A stretch of 64,000 bases of DNA, from assembly GCF_900109775.1 (NCBI RefSeq), contig NZ_FOAX01000001.1, forward strand, positions 1,714,159 to 1,778,158, written 5' to 3'. The DNA is from Pseudoxanthomonas sp. GM95 (GTDB lineage: Bacteria; Pseudomonadota; Gammaproteobacteria; Xanthomonadales; Xanthomonadaceae). The notes under the pieces were generated by a model. The model was not told where the DNA came from and did no database searches. It was given only the letters and a program-made list of their open reading frames with translations. The translations under genes were made by a program, and so were the position numbers. Shown here piece by piece: positions 46,128 through 55,202 of the stretch (its first letter is position 1; every line of letters begins with the position of its first letter).

Positions 46128-47021
46128 TCAATTCAACGGGTTCGTAGCGCCTGCACCGGGCCCCGCACCAAGCTCAGCACCGGTCATCGGATCACTGCCC
46201 GGATCAGAGGCGGTGCGCGCCACGAAAGAGGCCAGAGCCTCTCTCTGCCGCGGCGTGAGACCAACACTGGCGGTGCCGTCACCGCCATCCACTGCGCATT
46301 GGGCCTCCTGGTCCTCTACGCGCTCCCACAACTCGCCGTCATTCCATGGGCCGAGTACGTTGCCACTTCCCTGCGAGGCATCAAAATAGACATCGGTGTA
46401 GTTGGGGTCTCCTGGCAACTTGCCTGTGGGGAAGTTTGGAGAGATTGCGTATAAGGCTTTTTCGAAGGATTTCTGATGTGCAATCTCACGTGTCATAAGG
46501 AATGTCAGCGCATCCTTGATGCCCGGATCATCGGTGACGCCGATCAGGCGTTCGTAGACCATCTTTGCACGTGCTTCAGCCGCGATGTTTGAGCGCAAGT
46601 CAGCAGTTGGCTCGCCAATGCTGTCCAAATAAGACGCACTCCATGGCACGCCGCTGGAATTAACCAAGGCAGGGCCGTTTCCGTAGAGAATTGCCTGGGT
46701 TTGGCTTGTGCTGTTGCCGGTCAATGAGCGCAGCTCGCCCATTTCTTCCATACCTTCAGCAAGTTCACCCTTCGCGCCTTTGTTGAGCATGGTGATGATC
46801 GAGCCGATGATCTCCAAATGGCTCAACTCCTCGGTGGAGATGTCGAACAACAGATCTTTTCTGCCCGGATCGTCCTCAGCCAAGGCTTGCGTAAAATAGC
46901 GCATGGCCGCGGCTAACTCGCCTTGTGGACCGCCGAACTGTTCCAGTAGCAGCGTCGCCAAAGCAGGATTTCCTTCCGCGACGCGAACGGTGTACTGCAG
47001 ACGTTTGTTGTGCATGTACAT
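46128..47021 (-). CDS. Manganese (non-haem) catalase
   Basis: A 297-residue di-manganese catalase. Ligand motifs are visible: Glu in LLLEQFGG, EELSHLEIIGS, the EARAKMVYE helix and REIAHQKSF. It breaks down hydrogen peroxide without haem. AGGAG precedes the ATG. The C-terminal tail is Gly/Pro-rich and probably disordered. It is unrelated to KatE 16 kb away, so the organism carries two chemically different catalases in this window. Confidence 0.93.
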   Translation of the reverse strand: MYMHNKRLQYTVRVAEGNPALATLLLEQFGGPQGELAAAMRYFTQALAEDDPGRKDLLFDISTEELSHLEIIGSIITMLNKGAKGELAEGMEEMGELRSLTGNSTSQTQAILYGNGPALVNSSGVPWSASYLDSIGEPTADLRSNIAAEARAKMVYERLIGVTDDPGIKDALTFLMTREIAHQKSFEKALYAISPNFPTGKLPGDPNYTDVYFDASQGSGNVLGPWNDGELWERVEDQEAQCAVDGGDGTASVGLTPRQREALASFVARTASDPGSDPMTGAELGAGPGAGATNPLN

Positions 47022-47194
47022 CTTGGGTGCTCCTCAGGTTGGGTGGCAATCGCGCATTGCCCCATGACCCCTTCAAAGCGGAAATGCAGTGTCTGGCGAC
47101 TGTTCCCAACATGGTGCTAGACGCGTTAGCCTTCAATGAGATAGACAGGGTTGCATCGTCACGCGCACCGCAGTCAGACCCGATCGCAAAAAAT

Positions 47195-49465
47195 TCAGTT
47201 CATTACCTTGTCCGGCGTCATCGGCGTATTACGGACGCGCTTGCCAGTGGCGTGAAATATCGCGTTGCAGATCGCGGCTGCAACACCGACTAGTCCGATC
47301 TCGCCCACGCCCTTGGCTCCAAGCGCACTCACAACTCGGTCGTCCTCGGGTGCGAACACGACCTCAATATCGTGGATGTCGGCATTGACCGAAAGGTGGT
47401 ACTGCGCCAAGTCGTGATTCATGAATCGACCGAAACGATGATCCATCTCGCTGTGTTCGTGCAGCGCCGCGCCGATTCCCCATACCACTCCGCCGATAAT
47501 CTGGCTGCGGGCGGCAATCGGGTTCAGTATGCGACCAGCTGCAATCGCGCTGACCACGCGCATCACTCTCACCGTGCCAAGTTCCTCATCCACGCGCACC
47601 TCTACGAACACCGCGCTGTGCGTGGCCCTAGTGAACCTGCGTTTTTTGAACATGTTAGGAACCAGTAAGTATCTTGCTTCGACACTTCCCTTGCCGGCCC
47701 CATGCAGCAAATCATCAAGAGAAACATGAGTAGCTGTCGCGCCGCGAACCTGGAGTCCCGAATCGACGAACTGCACCTGCCCAAGCGTCAGTCCCCTGAA
47801 GGGCGAGTCATCCTCACGTTGCGCCAGCACAAGCAGTTGTTTGCGCAGCTTGCCGCAGGCACCGTCCACCGCAGAACCGACTGAAGTAACGTGCGAAGAG
47901 CCGCCCTCGATTGGTGCAAAAGGCAGGTTTGAGTCACCTAACTGGAAGGTGACGCGCTCAAGCGGCAACCCCAACGACTCAGCTGCAATCATTGCCATTA
48001 CTGTATACGTACCCGTTCCGATATCGGTGGCTGCACTGCTGACCACCAATGGCCCATCGGCGTGCAACACCGCCTGAGCACGGGCCGGCATCTGCATTGC
48101 ATCCCATTGACCAGTGGCCATGCCCCAGCCGATCCATTCGTGGGCTTCTCTGCGAGCACGCGGCTCAGGCGGACGAAAGGCCCAGCCGAACCGTTCGGCG
48201 CCCAAGGCGTAGCATTCGCGTAGTGCTTTGCTGGAGAACGGCTTGCCATCGACAGGATTGCTATGAGCGTAGTTCTTCAGCCGTAGCTCCAGTGGATCGA
48301 TGCCGATCTCATAGGACAGCTCGTCCATCGCAACTTCTAGCGCATGCATGCCATGCGCAGCACCAGGTGCTCGCATGTCAATCGGCGTGTATTGGTCGAG
48401 AGGAACCAGCCTATAGCTTAAGTGGACGTTGTCGCAGGCATAGAGCTGGCCACTCCAGTTGACGACCACCTCTACGTAGTCTTCGATACGTGACGTTTCG
48501 GCTATCGCCTCGTGCCAAATTGCCCGCAAGACGCCATCGCGATCGGCTGCAAGTTTTAAATGCTGTGAAGTTTCCGGGCGATGCCCGAAAGTAAACATCT
48601 GATGCCGGGTCATCACTACGCGTACTGAGCGCTTAAGGACTATTGCCGCCATCATCGCGAGAGCTAATTGATACTGTGGGCGCAGACCGGCCCCGAATGC
48701 ACCACCGACATAGGTATTGCGCACCGTAACCTTGCGTCTGGGAATGCCGAAAACACGAGAGACGTACCAGCGGCTATTTTGCGAGCCCTGAGTCTTGTCA
48801 TAAATGGTGTAGTGACCTGTTCCATTTAGAATCACTGTGGAGGCAAATAGCTCCATTGGGTTATGGTGTTCTGTCCCACTGTAATAGTGAGCATTTACCT
48901 GACACGGCGCAGCGTTAAATGCGGCTTGTGGATCGCCTTTGTCTTTTGGCGGCGGCGAGAAGCCTGCTTTCAATGGCTTCGGCTGGCGCGACTGATGCAA
49001 GTGAGCCATCAGTTCCGTCTGGTGCCCTTCCTGCAGGTACTCGACAACCAATCGCGCTGCGGCGTCACGCGCGGCTTCGAATGTTTCAGCTACCACCAAT
49101 GCAACTGGCTGCCCGCTGTATCTCACAACATCATCGTAGAGCGGACGGAACGGAGAGCCACCTGGCGCGGTCATATCCTTATAAAAAAAAGCTAGTGACC
49201 GCATGTGGGGACGGTTTTCATGGGTGATGACCTGCAGTACACCAGGCACGGCCAATGCGGCATCAAGTCGGAAGCGAACGATGCGCCCCCTTGCGATTGT
49301 GCTGTTAACCGCCACGGCGTAAGCCAGACCCGGTGTCCGCCATTCAGCGGCATAGCGCGCCTGGCCGGTAACCTTGACACGGCCATCAATGCGGTGGACG
49401 CCGGTGCCGGTGGGTGAATGACCGGTGCCAGGTTCAGCGACCGGTGTGATGAGGCCATCTCTCAT
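47195..49465 (-). CDS. paoC: Molybdenum-cofactor subunit of periplasmic-type aldehyde oxidoreductase
   Basis: A 756-residue xanthine-oxidase-family large subunit. It begins with the aldehyde oxidase hammerhead region (VTGQARYAAEW) and ends with the catalytic Glu in GVGEIGLVG. The molybdopterin-cytosine-dinucleotide loops such as GGAFGAGLRPQYQLA are present. With the two upstream genes it forms an alpha-beta-gamma aldehyde oxidoreductase like E. coli PaoABC, which oxidises aromatic aldehydes. The start overlaps the stop of the FAD subunit (ATGA). No paoD-type chaperone gene is present nearby. Confidence 0.9.
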   Translation of the reverse strand: MRDGLITPVAEPGTGHSPTGTGVHRIDGRVKVTGQARYAAEWRTPGLAYAVAVNSTIARGRIVRFRLDAALAVPGVLQVITHENRPHMRSLAFFYKDMTAPGGSPFRPLYDDVVRYSGQPVALVVAETFEAARDAAARLVVEYLQEGHQTELMAHLHQSRQPKPLKAGFSPPPKDKGDPQAAFNAAPCQVNAHYYSGTEHHNPMELFASTVILNGTGHYTIYDKTQGSQNSRWYVSRVFGIPRRKVTVRNTYVGGAFGAGLRPQYQLALAMMAAIVLKRSVRVVMTRHQMFTFGHRPETSQHLKLAADRDGVLRAIWHEAIAETSRIEDYVEVVVNWSGQLYACDNVHLSYRLVPLDQYTPIDMRAPGAAHGMHALEVAMDELSYEIGIDPLELRLKNYAHSNPVDGKPFSSKALRECYALGAERFGWAFRPPEPRARREAHEWIGWGMATGQWDAMQMPARAQAVLHADGPLVVSSAATDIGTGTYTVMAMIAAESLGLPLERVTFQLGDSNLPFAPIEGGSSHVTSVGSAVDGACGKLRKQLLVLAQREDDSPFRGLTLGQVQFVDSGLQVRGATATHVSLDDLLHGAGKGSVEARYLLVPNMFKKRRFTRATHSAVFVEVRVDEELGTVRVMRVVSAIAAGRILNPIAARSQIIGGVVWGIGAALHEHSEMDHRFGRFMNHDLAQYHLSVNADIHDIEVVFAPEDDRVVSALGAKGVGEIGLVGVAAAICNAIFHATGKRVRNTPMTPDKVMN

Positions 49466-50517
49466 TCCAAAGCTCCCATGTAGAAGTCGTGGGTCTGAGC
49501 TGTGCCAGCGGTAGCTGCTTCCAGCGCACGCACCACCGTGCGCTTGGCCAATACGATCTTGAAGCCATTGCTGTGCTGGGCCAGTGCGCCTTCCAGCAAC
49601 ATCTCGGCACACCGCTCGAAGGCCTGACGCTGGGGTACCACGCCGACGAGGCAAAGTTCCGCGGCACTAGTTCGCCAGGGCTTATGTGCCACGCCGCCGA
49701 GCGCAATACGCGCCTCCCTGATCAGTCCCGTGTCATCTAGATCCAGTGCGACGGCTACCGATACAAGGCCGAAGGCGTAAGACAGGCGTTCGCGAATCTT
49801 CAAGTAGGCGCTGTGTGAAGCGAAGCGGTCTAATTCGGGAAGATCGATGTGGGTGATGAGCTCGCCTGGCAACAGTGTGTTGTCGCGCTCAGGATGGATA
49901 CCGGGCAAGCGATGGAAATCGGCAAAATCGATGTCGCGTGTCCCGCCGTCACTCTGCACGTGAACCGTGGCTTCCAGCGCAGCAAGCGCCACGCACATGT
50001 CAGAAGGGTGTGTGGCGATGCAATGGGCGCTCGCTCCGAGGATGGCATGATACTTGTTCAATCCTCCGATCGCCGCGCACCCTACGCCTGGCGTACGCTT
50101 GTTGCATGGCGTGGCGTGATCGTAGAAATAGCTACAGCGCGTGCGTTGCAGCAGATTGCCGCCGTTACTGGCCATGTTGCGAATCTGCGGTGATGCCGCA
50201 GACAGCATGGCCGCACTGAGAAGCGGGTAATGCTTCTGCACCTGCGGGTGGTTCGCCGTCTCAGCGTTGCGAGCGCCAGCTCCCAAGCGCAAGCCGCCTG
50301 CTCCATTAGGTGTGATCTGGTCCATCGGCAGCCAGTTGATATCCACCAACATCGCCGGCCGGATGATCTGTAACTTCATCAGGTCAACGAGGTTAGTTCC
50401 CCCAGCGATGAATTGCGCTAAGGAATCGCTCGGAGGCAAAGCGGCAATGCGCTCTTCATGCAGCGCAGCGATTGCGGCCGCTATCACCGCGGGCCGTACG
50501 TAGCGCACCGGCCTCAT
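49462..50517 (-). CDS. paoB: FAD and [4Fe-4S] subunit of aldehyde oxidoreductase
   Basis: A 351-residue CO-dehydrogenase flavoprotein-type subunit with the FAD motif FIAGGTNLVDLMK. The insert RTRCSYFYDHATPCNKRTPG with a following GVGC carries the Cys set that binds the extra [4Fe-4S] cluster characteristic of PaoB. This insert distinguishes it from ordinary xanthine dehydrogenase subunits. I chose the ATG at 50517 because it overlaps the iron-sulphur subunit stop (ATGA). Confidence 0.9.
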   Translation of the reverse strand: MRPVRYVRPAVIAAAIAALHEERIAALPPSDSLAQFIAGGTNLVDLMKLQIIRPAMLVDINWLPMDQITPNGAGGLRLGAGARNAETANHPQVQKHYPLLSAAMLSAASPQIRNMASNGGNLLQRTRCSYFYDHATPCNKRTPGVGCAAIGGLNKYHAILGASAHCIATHPSDMCVALAALEATVHVQSDGGTRDIDFADFHRLPGIHPERDNTLLPGELITHIDLPELDRFASHSAYLKIRERLSYAFGLVSVAVALDLDDTGLIREARIALGGVAHKPWRTSAAELCLVGVVPQRQAFERCAEMLLEGALAQHSNGFKIVLAKRTVVRALEAATAGTAQTHDFYMGALE

Positions 50518-51089
50518 GCTGGCACCGTACCAGGCGTCCAAATAGCCGACACGGCCTCTGCTTCATCAGTCGCCCCGCCCATCAGCACCGATAGCACCGC
50601 ATCGGAAATCTGAGGATAGGCGCCGCAACGACATAGGTTTCCGCTCATCAACTCGCGAACCTGGCTACGGGTCCTGGCGTGACCTTCGTTGAGCAGTCCT
50701 AGCGCCGAGCAAAGTTGGCCAGGCGTGCAATATCCGCACTGCAGCGCATCATGCTGGATGAAGGCGCGCTGCAGGGGATGCAGCATCTCACCATCAGCAA
50801 GGCCCTCGACTGTGGTGATCTCTGCGCCGTCCTGCATCACCGCCAGACTCAAACAACTATTCACTCGTCGCCCGTTGACCACCACCGTGCACGCGCCGCA
50901 CTGTCCGTGATCGCAGCCTTTTTTTGTGCCTGTTAGATCCAGCCGATCGCGCAACAGGTCGAGCAGGCTAACCCACCCTTCAACTGGCAAACGATGTTCC
51001 ACCGCATTGATCTTCAACGAAATCCAATAGTGAACAGGACGAGATACATCCTGCATCGCCTTAGAAGCGACCGAATCTGGGCTTGGCAT
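50514..51089 (-). CDS. paoA: [2Fe-2S] subunit of aldehyde oxidoreductase
   Basis: The two [2Fe-2S] domains are clear: GTKKGCDHGQCGACTVVVNG with NSCLSL, then LQCGYCTPGQLCS and SGNLCRCGAY. PaoA of E. coli has a twin-arginine signal that exports the whole complex. Here neither the chosen start (MPSPDSV, 191 residues) nor the possible upstream GTG at 51176 provides an RRxFLK motif. The complex may therefore be cytoplasmic, or the start is misjudged. Start confidence is low; the family is certain. Confidence 0.85.
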   Translation of the reverse strand: MPSPDSVASKAMQDVSRPVHYWISLKINAVEHRLPVEGWVSLLDLLRDRLDLTGTKKGCDHGQCGACTVVVNGRRVNSCLSLAVMQDGAEITTVEGLADGEMLHPLQRAFIQHDALQCGYCTPGQLCSALGLLNEGHARTRSQVRELMSGNLCRCGAYPQISDAVLSVLMGGATDEAEAVSAIWTPGTVPA

Positions 51090-51176
51090 GAGCTGGCTCT
51101 CAGCGGCGAATCCAGCGAACGTGGCTGGATTAAGGTTGCCTGGGTGTGAGGATCGCCGAAAACAGGTGCGTGCCAC

Positions 51177-51522
51177 CCACCGAAATTCCCCCCAAATTGA
51201 TAGAGAAAACCTGCTAAAAAACTTTTCAGTTAAAATTCGTCGCTCGATAATTGCGCGAAATACCTCAAAATGGTGAAAAATCAGCTCAGCATCCCGGGCG
51301 AAATATAAATTTCAGTCGAAGCCAATACTTTCGCAATTACCAGTTTTGTCAGAGGAAGAGCTGCCATTTGAGCTTAACGCACATATTTGAGGAAGCAGGA
51401 CGTCAAAAGACTGCCCTGGAGCCGAACCAGAGGACAAGTTGAAATTCCATTAGAAAAACACGCGGAGCTCACGAGAATGGGGCCACCTTGCTTGAGCGAT
51501 GATCTCATCGCGAGGAGTCATC
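51177..51522. other. AT-rich promoter region between paoA and a 49-residue gene
   Basis: This is the most AT-rich stretch in the window and contains no credible long frame. It should hold divergent promoters for the aldehyde oxidoreductase and the small gene at 51523. Confidence 0.45.
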
Positions 51523-51672
51523 ATGAGCGACAAAAAAGACTATCCCGCCAAATTGGGTGCATCGGAATCCACTGGCAAGCCAACATTGGTCAAGACTCCG
51601 CCTAGCAACGTGACGCCGCTACCGGTGAAAGGGAATAACAGGAATACACCTAGTTCTGGCAAGAGGAAGTAG
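51523..51672 (+). CDS. Small basic, Pro/Ser/Lys-rich protein
   Basis: A 49-residue protein, MSDKKDYPAKLGASESTGKP followed by further Thr/Pro/Lys-rich sequence ending SSGKRK. GAGGAG lies 6 bases before the ATG, and a strong terminator follows 21 bases after the stop, so this is a compact complete transcription unit. It is predicted to be disordered and highly basic. Function unknown; stress-associated or nucleic-acid-binding roles are possible. Confidence 0.6.
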   Translation: MSDKKDYPAKLGASESTGKPTLVKTPPSNVTPLPVKGNNRNTPSSGKRK

Positions 51673-51693
51673 GCCTGCATTTGGCCCTATCTC

Positions 51694-51740
51694 ACGTCGC
51701 CCGCAGCACGCGGGTGACGTAGAGGTTCGATTTTTTTCCA
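51694..51740 (+). terminator. Intrinsic terminator
   Basis: ACGTCGCCCGC and GCGGGTGACGT pair (one G-T mismatch) around an AGCAC loop, followed shortly by TTCGATTTTTTT. This is the clearest rho-independent terminator in the window and ends the 49-residue gene. Confidence 0.75.
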
Positions 51741-51825
51741 TGTAAGAACACCGCAAGGCGAGCCTCACGGCATGTCGCCTCGCACCAGTCCATCGGATGT
51801 GAATCGAAGTATGGAGAACGTCGTC

Positions 51826-52032
51826 ATGGGTCAAGTTGACTCCACGCAGGTCCACCTCATGACTAAGGAGCAGTTGTTGCTTGCCGTGTATGCATTGAGT
51901 CAGCACTTAGCCGACATGGTGAGCCAGGTAGCCGTTGAACCCGCCCCTGCTGAAGTTGACAGCGCAAGGCTTATCGCACGATTGATTGTCGAAATCGCGA
52001 ATAAGGATGGGATCGAGGTTAGGCCTTCTTGA
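51826..52032 (+). CDS. Small helical protein, paralogue of 52542-52808
   Basis: A 68-residue protein from MGQVDSTQVHLM, with GGAGAA 9 bases upstream. Its central segment LLLAVYALSQHLADMVSQVA resembles LLLRIYALAQSISVREQAAA of the 52542-52808 product, and both are followed by a helix and a GIEV/GVDL turn. Function unknown. Confidence 0.5.
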   Translation: MGQVDSTQVHLMTKEQLLLAVYALSQHLADMVSQVAVEPAPAEVDSARLIARLIVEIANKDGIEVRPS

Positions 52033-52249
52033 CGCCAGCGGTTAACCGTCCAATGACTTACATCTGATTCCACGTCACATCGCAGCTGATGCATCCATTA
52101 TTCGAGCTTCTCGCGAAGAAAATTAATTAATTTCTCCATTCTGGCCGAATTGATACTCATGCCCTGCAAGATGAGTTCGGCAGATGCGTTACTTTCGGAT
52201 GACCGGCTACAAGCTCGTTCCCCGAGCTCTCGACCCTGTGGAAACACAT

Positions 52250-52510
52250 TTAGCTGAAAATAGCGGGCGGAGTCTTTCCGATCCATGGAGAGGCCTGCTC
52301 ATCTACGTAGCCGACCTGCAGTACAGTCAGATCAGCATGCGCAGGACCAATGATCTGTGAGCCCAGCGGTAGCCGGCTCGCCCTCCCGAACCCCGCCGGT
52401 ACCGCCAGGGGTGGACATCGAATGAGGACACTTGTGCCGTCGGCAGTACAAGGAAATCGAATTTTTCGAATGCCTTGATCATGATCGATTCTTTGAAGCC
52501 CTAGGGGTCC
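52250..52510 (-). pseudogene. Partial, decayed copy of amidase C-terminus
   Basis: Positions 52265-52500 match the 3' part of the amidase gene (53654-55186) at DNA level, for example TCTTTCCGATCCATGGAGAG at both sites. The translation keeps LAVPAGFG, SRLPLGSQIIGPAHADL and EQASPWIGKTPP, compared with SRLPMGLQIIGPAHADL and EQASPWIGKTRP in the intact gene. About 100 bases are deleted and the upstream part continues in a shifted frame. It is a dead fragment that came from duplication of the amidase or of a close homologue. Confidence 0.8.
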
Positions 52511-52541
52511 GCCTTGCTCCCGGCTCACTCAGCGCACAACT

Positions 52542-52808
52542 TCAAACGGCGAAGTCACGCTTCTGTACGTGCACCACGCGGATGGCCGTCAAATCGACCC
52601 CGAGCCGGTCGGCAAGTGCCATTGCAGACAGCTGAATCGTTCTGGTCTCTGCCAAGACCGCCGGATTTGCTTCTGCCGCCGCTTGCTCTCTGACGCTTAT
52701 TGATTGTGCCAAGGCATAAATGCGCAGCAGCAGTGCGCGCGGATCTGCGTCTACCAAGTTCGCGAATTTTTCGTCTTGCGTGCTGTTCATTGGACAGAGT
52801 AATTGCAT
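52542..52808 (-). CDS. Small helical protein, paralogue of 51826-52032
   Basis: An 88-residue protein; the start MQLLCPMNSTQ at 52808 is chosen for a GGGA upstream, but MNSTQ at 52790 is possible. The helix LLLRIYALAQSISVREQAAA resembles the other small protein. It lies on the opposite strand from it, flanked by the amidase fragment and the truncated esterase. Confidence 0.48.
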   Translation of the reverse strand: MQLLCPMNSTQDEKFANLVDADPRALLLRIYALAQSISVREQAAAEANPAVLAETRTIQLSAMALADRLGVDLTAIRVVHVQKRDFAV

Positions 52809-53462
52809 CGCTCGTTCCCATATCATAAGCCGGCTGCTGCGACCTCATCATCCAAGCCCGTGAGCGTGGACTATCGCCTTGCGCCGGAACACCCCTACCC
52901 GGCTGCCATCAATGACTGCCTGAGCGCAGCGCGGTGGTTGATTGAGCATGCGCAAAGAGAATTTGGCACGTCCTGGCTGTCGATAGGCGGTGAATCGGCA
53001 GGTGCGCACCTTGCCGCCTCGACCCTGCTGCGGCTGCGTGATGCCGGCGAGGTGTCGGCTTACAGCGCGGCCAGTCTTATGTATGGCTGCTTTGATCTCT
53101 CGCTGACCCCGAGCGCGCGCGCCTCGGCGGGCACGCCGTTTATCGATCGCGCGTCGGTCCAAGCCTTTGCGGACGGCTTCCTGGGCGAAGTTGATCCGCG
53201 TTCAGCCGCGGCATCGACGCTGTACGCCGATCTGAGCGGGTTGCCGCCGGCCTTGTTCACCGTTGGAACCATCGATCCACTGGTCGACGACTCGCTGTTC
53301 CTGCACCAGCGTTGGCAGGCAGCCGGCAACTCCTCAGAACTGACTGTCTATCCCGGTGGCGTGCACGGATTCAACGCGTTCGAGAGCGAATTGGCACTGT
53401 CTGCTAACCAACGCATCGCCAGCTTCCTACTGAAAGCACGAGGAGACTCGACCAGCGTCTAA
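52803..53462 (+). pseudogene. Alpha/beta hydrolase (HSL-type esterase), N-terminally truncated
   Basis: From about 52860 the frame is a hormone-sensitive-lipase-family esterase: VDYRLAPEHPYPAA, the nucleophile motif SIGGESAGAHLA, the acid region GTIDPLVDDS and the catalytic His in YPGGVHGFNAF. The N-terminal about 100 residues including the HGGG oxyanion-hole motif are missing, and the sequence before VSVDYRL is unrelated. The triad is intact, but an enzyme without its oxyanion hole is unlikely to work. It is most likely a truncated gene beside a rearranged segment. Confidence 0.75.
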
Positions 53463-53653
53463 GCTGATGGCGCTTCAGACACACCATTTCAGGGCTTCTC
53501 ATGTGGCCGCTTGGTTCGACTCACCGGGCCGCGATGTCAGTGGGCCGAGGTCGGTGGTGCGCGAACAGAACAAGCGTGAACCCAAGAAGCCAAACGCATC
53601 GCGGCAGACTGAAGTGAATGCCCGGCGGAACTCAGCCTCCGAGCACTGATCCA

Positions 53654-55186
53654 TCAACCGATGACTGGCCGCGTCTTTCCGATCCATGGAGAGGCCTGCT
53701 CATAGGCATGACCGACCTGCAGCACAGCCAAATCTGCATGCGCAGGACCGATGATTTGCAAGCCCATCGGCAGCCGGCTTGGCCCACCGAACCCCGCCGG
53801 CACCGCCAGGGTCGGCAACCCGGCCATCGTGGTGGGCAGAGTCACTTCCATCCAGCGGTGATAGCTGTCCATCTTGCGGCCGGCGATCTCGCTCGGCCAG
53901 CGCGTATCGACATCGAACGGGAACACCTGCGCCGTCGGCAGCACCAGGAAATCGAACTGCTCGAATGCCTTGCGGAAGGCTTCGAAGATGCGCGTGCGGC
54001 CTTCTTGCGCGTCGACGATGCGATCGGCTGTCAGCGCATGGAATCCATCGACTTCCCACAGCGCCTCGGGCTTCATCAGAGCGCGCTTGGCCGGATCGGC
54101 GGCGAAGCCACGCAGGTCCGCACCCACCGACAGGAAGCGCAGGTCAACCGCCGTCTTCCACATCGCCGCTGCAGGCTCGGACAGCGTTGCGGATTCAACC
54201 TGCATCCCGATCGTGCGGAATGCGGCCAGGGCCTGCTCGCACACCGCCATGACGCCATCTTCCATCGGCAGCGCGCCGCCAAGATCACCCAGCCAGCCGA
54301 TGCGGCGGCCCTTCCATTCGCGGTCCAGCGGCTTGGCGAAAGCCGCCGGATCGTCGTTGAGCGAGAACGGCACGCGCGGATCGGCGCCAGCCTGGACGGA
54401 CAGCATCAGCGCCAGATCGCGCACTGAACGTGCGAGCGGCCCGGACGTGGCGAAGGTCTGGCCGAAGGTGTCGGTCGACGGTGCCGACGGCACACGACCG
54501 AACGAAGGACGAAATCCAAAGACGTTGTTCCAGCCCGCCGGATTGCGCAGCGAGCCGCCGAAGTCGCTGCCATCTGCCAGCGGCACCATGCGCAGCGCCA
54601 GCGCGACCGCGGCGCCACCCGAGCTGCCGCCGGCGGTTTTGGTTGGATCGTAGGCATTACGGGTCACGCCGAAGACCGGATTGAAGCTGTGCGAGCCAAG
54701 CGCGAACTCGGGCACGTTGGTCTTGCCGGCGAAGATCGCGCCGGCCGCACGCATGCGCGAAACAACGAGCGAGTCAGCTTTGGGAATGTTGTCGCGCAAG
54801 ATGGGCGAGCCCTGCGTGCTGCGGATCCCGCGCACCGGCGCGGTGTCCTTCACCGCATGCGGGAAGCCATGTAGCGGACCATGGAACCGGCCCTTTGCGG
54901 CGTCCTCGTCCTGGGCCGCGGCCTGCGCCAGCAGATGCTCGGGATCGACCGCCGAGACGATTGCGTTGAAGCGCGGATTGAGCGCCGCCTGCCGCGCCAG
55001 GTAAGCGGTCATCACATCGCGCGCAGACACGCTGCGCTTGCGGAGCGCCGCAGCTAGCTCCACCGCTGGCAGGTCCAGCACGTTGCCGGCATTCGGGCGC
55101 GACACCGTTGCCGCTGCGCCCCGGGTTGCATACGTCACCATGGCGGCCGACCCTGCGGCCAGTACGCCGCGTCGTGTCATCTTCAT
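53654..55186 (-). CDS. Tat-exported amidase (amidase signature family)
   Basis: A 510-residue amidase-signature enzyme. The N-terminus MKMTRRGVLAAGSAAM is a twin-arginine signal. The Ser-Ser-Lys triad is visible: Lys in HAVKDTAPVRG and the Ser pair in TAGGSSGGAAVALA. It hydrolyses amide bonds of an unknown substrate, probably in the periplasm. The ATG at 55186 has GAGGG upstream; the frame upstream is non-homologous. It is downstream of a TonB receptor/hydrolase cluster on the same strand, 16 bases after the PaiB-like gene. Its C-terminal end exists as a decayed copy at 52250-52510. Confidence 0.9.
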   Translation of the reverse strand: MKMTRRGVLAAGSAAMVTYATRGAAATVSRPNAGNVLDLPAVELAAALRKRSVSARDVMTAYLARQAALNPRFNAIVSAVDPEHLLAQAAAQDEDAAKGRFHGPLHGFPHAVKDTAPVRGIRSTQGSPILRDNIPKADSLVVSRMRAAGAIFAGKTNVPEFALGSHSFNPVFGVTRNAYDPTKTAGGSSGGAAVALALRMVPLADGSDFGGSLRNPAGWNNVFGFRPSFGRVPSAPSTDTFGQTFATSGPLARSVRDLALMLSVQAGADPRVPFSLNDDPAAFAKPLDREWKGRRIGWLGDLGGALPMEDGVMAVCEQALAAFRTIGMQVESATLSEPAAAMWKTAVDLRFLSVGADLRGFAADPAKRALMKPEALWEVDGFHALTADRIVDAQEGRTRIFEAFRKAFEQFDFLVLPTAQVFPFDVDTRWPSEIAGRKMDSYHRWMEVTLPTTMAGLPTLAVPAGFGGPSRLPMGLQIIGPAHADLAVLQVGHAYEQASPWIGKTRPVIG

Positions 55187-55202
55187 CGTATTTCCCTCTT
55201 CA

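Noticed and set aside
52098..52286. Minus-strand frame of 62 codons
   Set aside because: Its start region lies inside the duplicated amidase fragment, so the first residues are out-of-frame amidase DNA. The later part could be a remnant but has no clear start.
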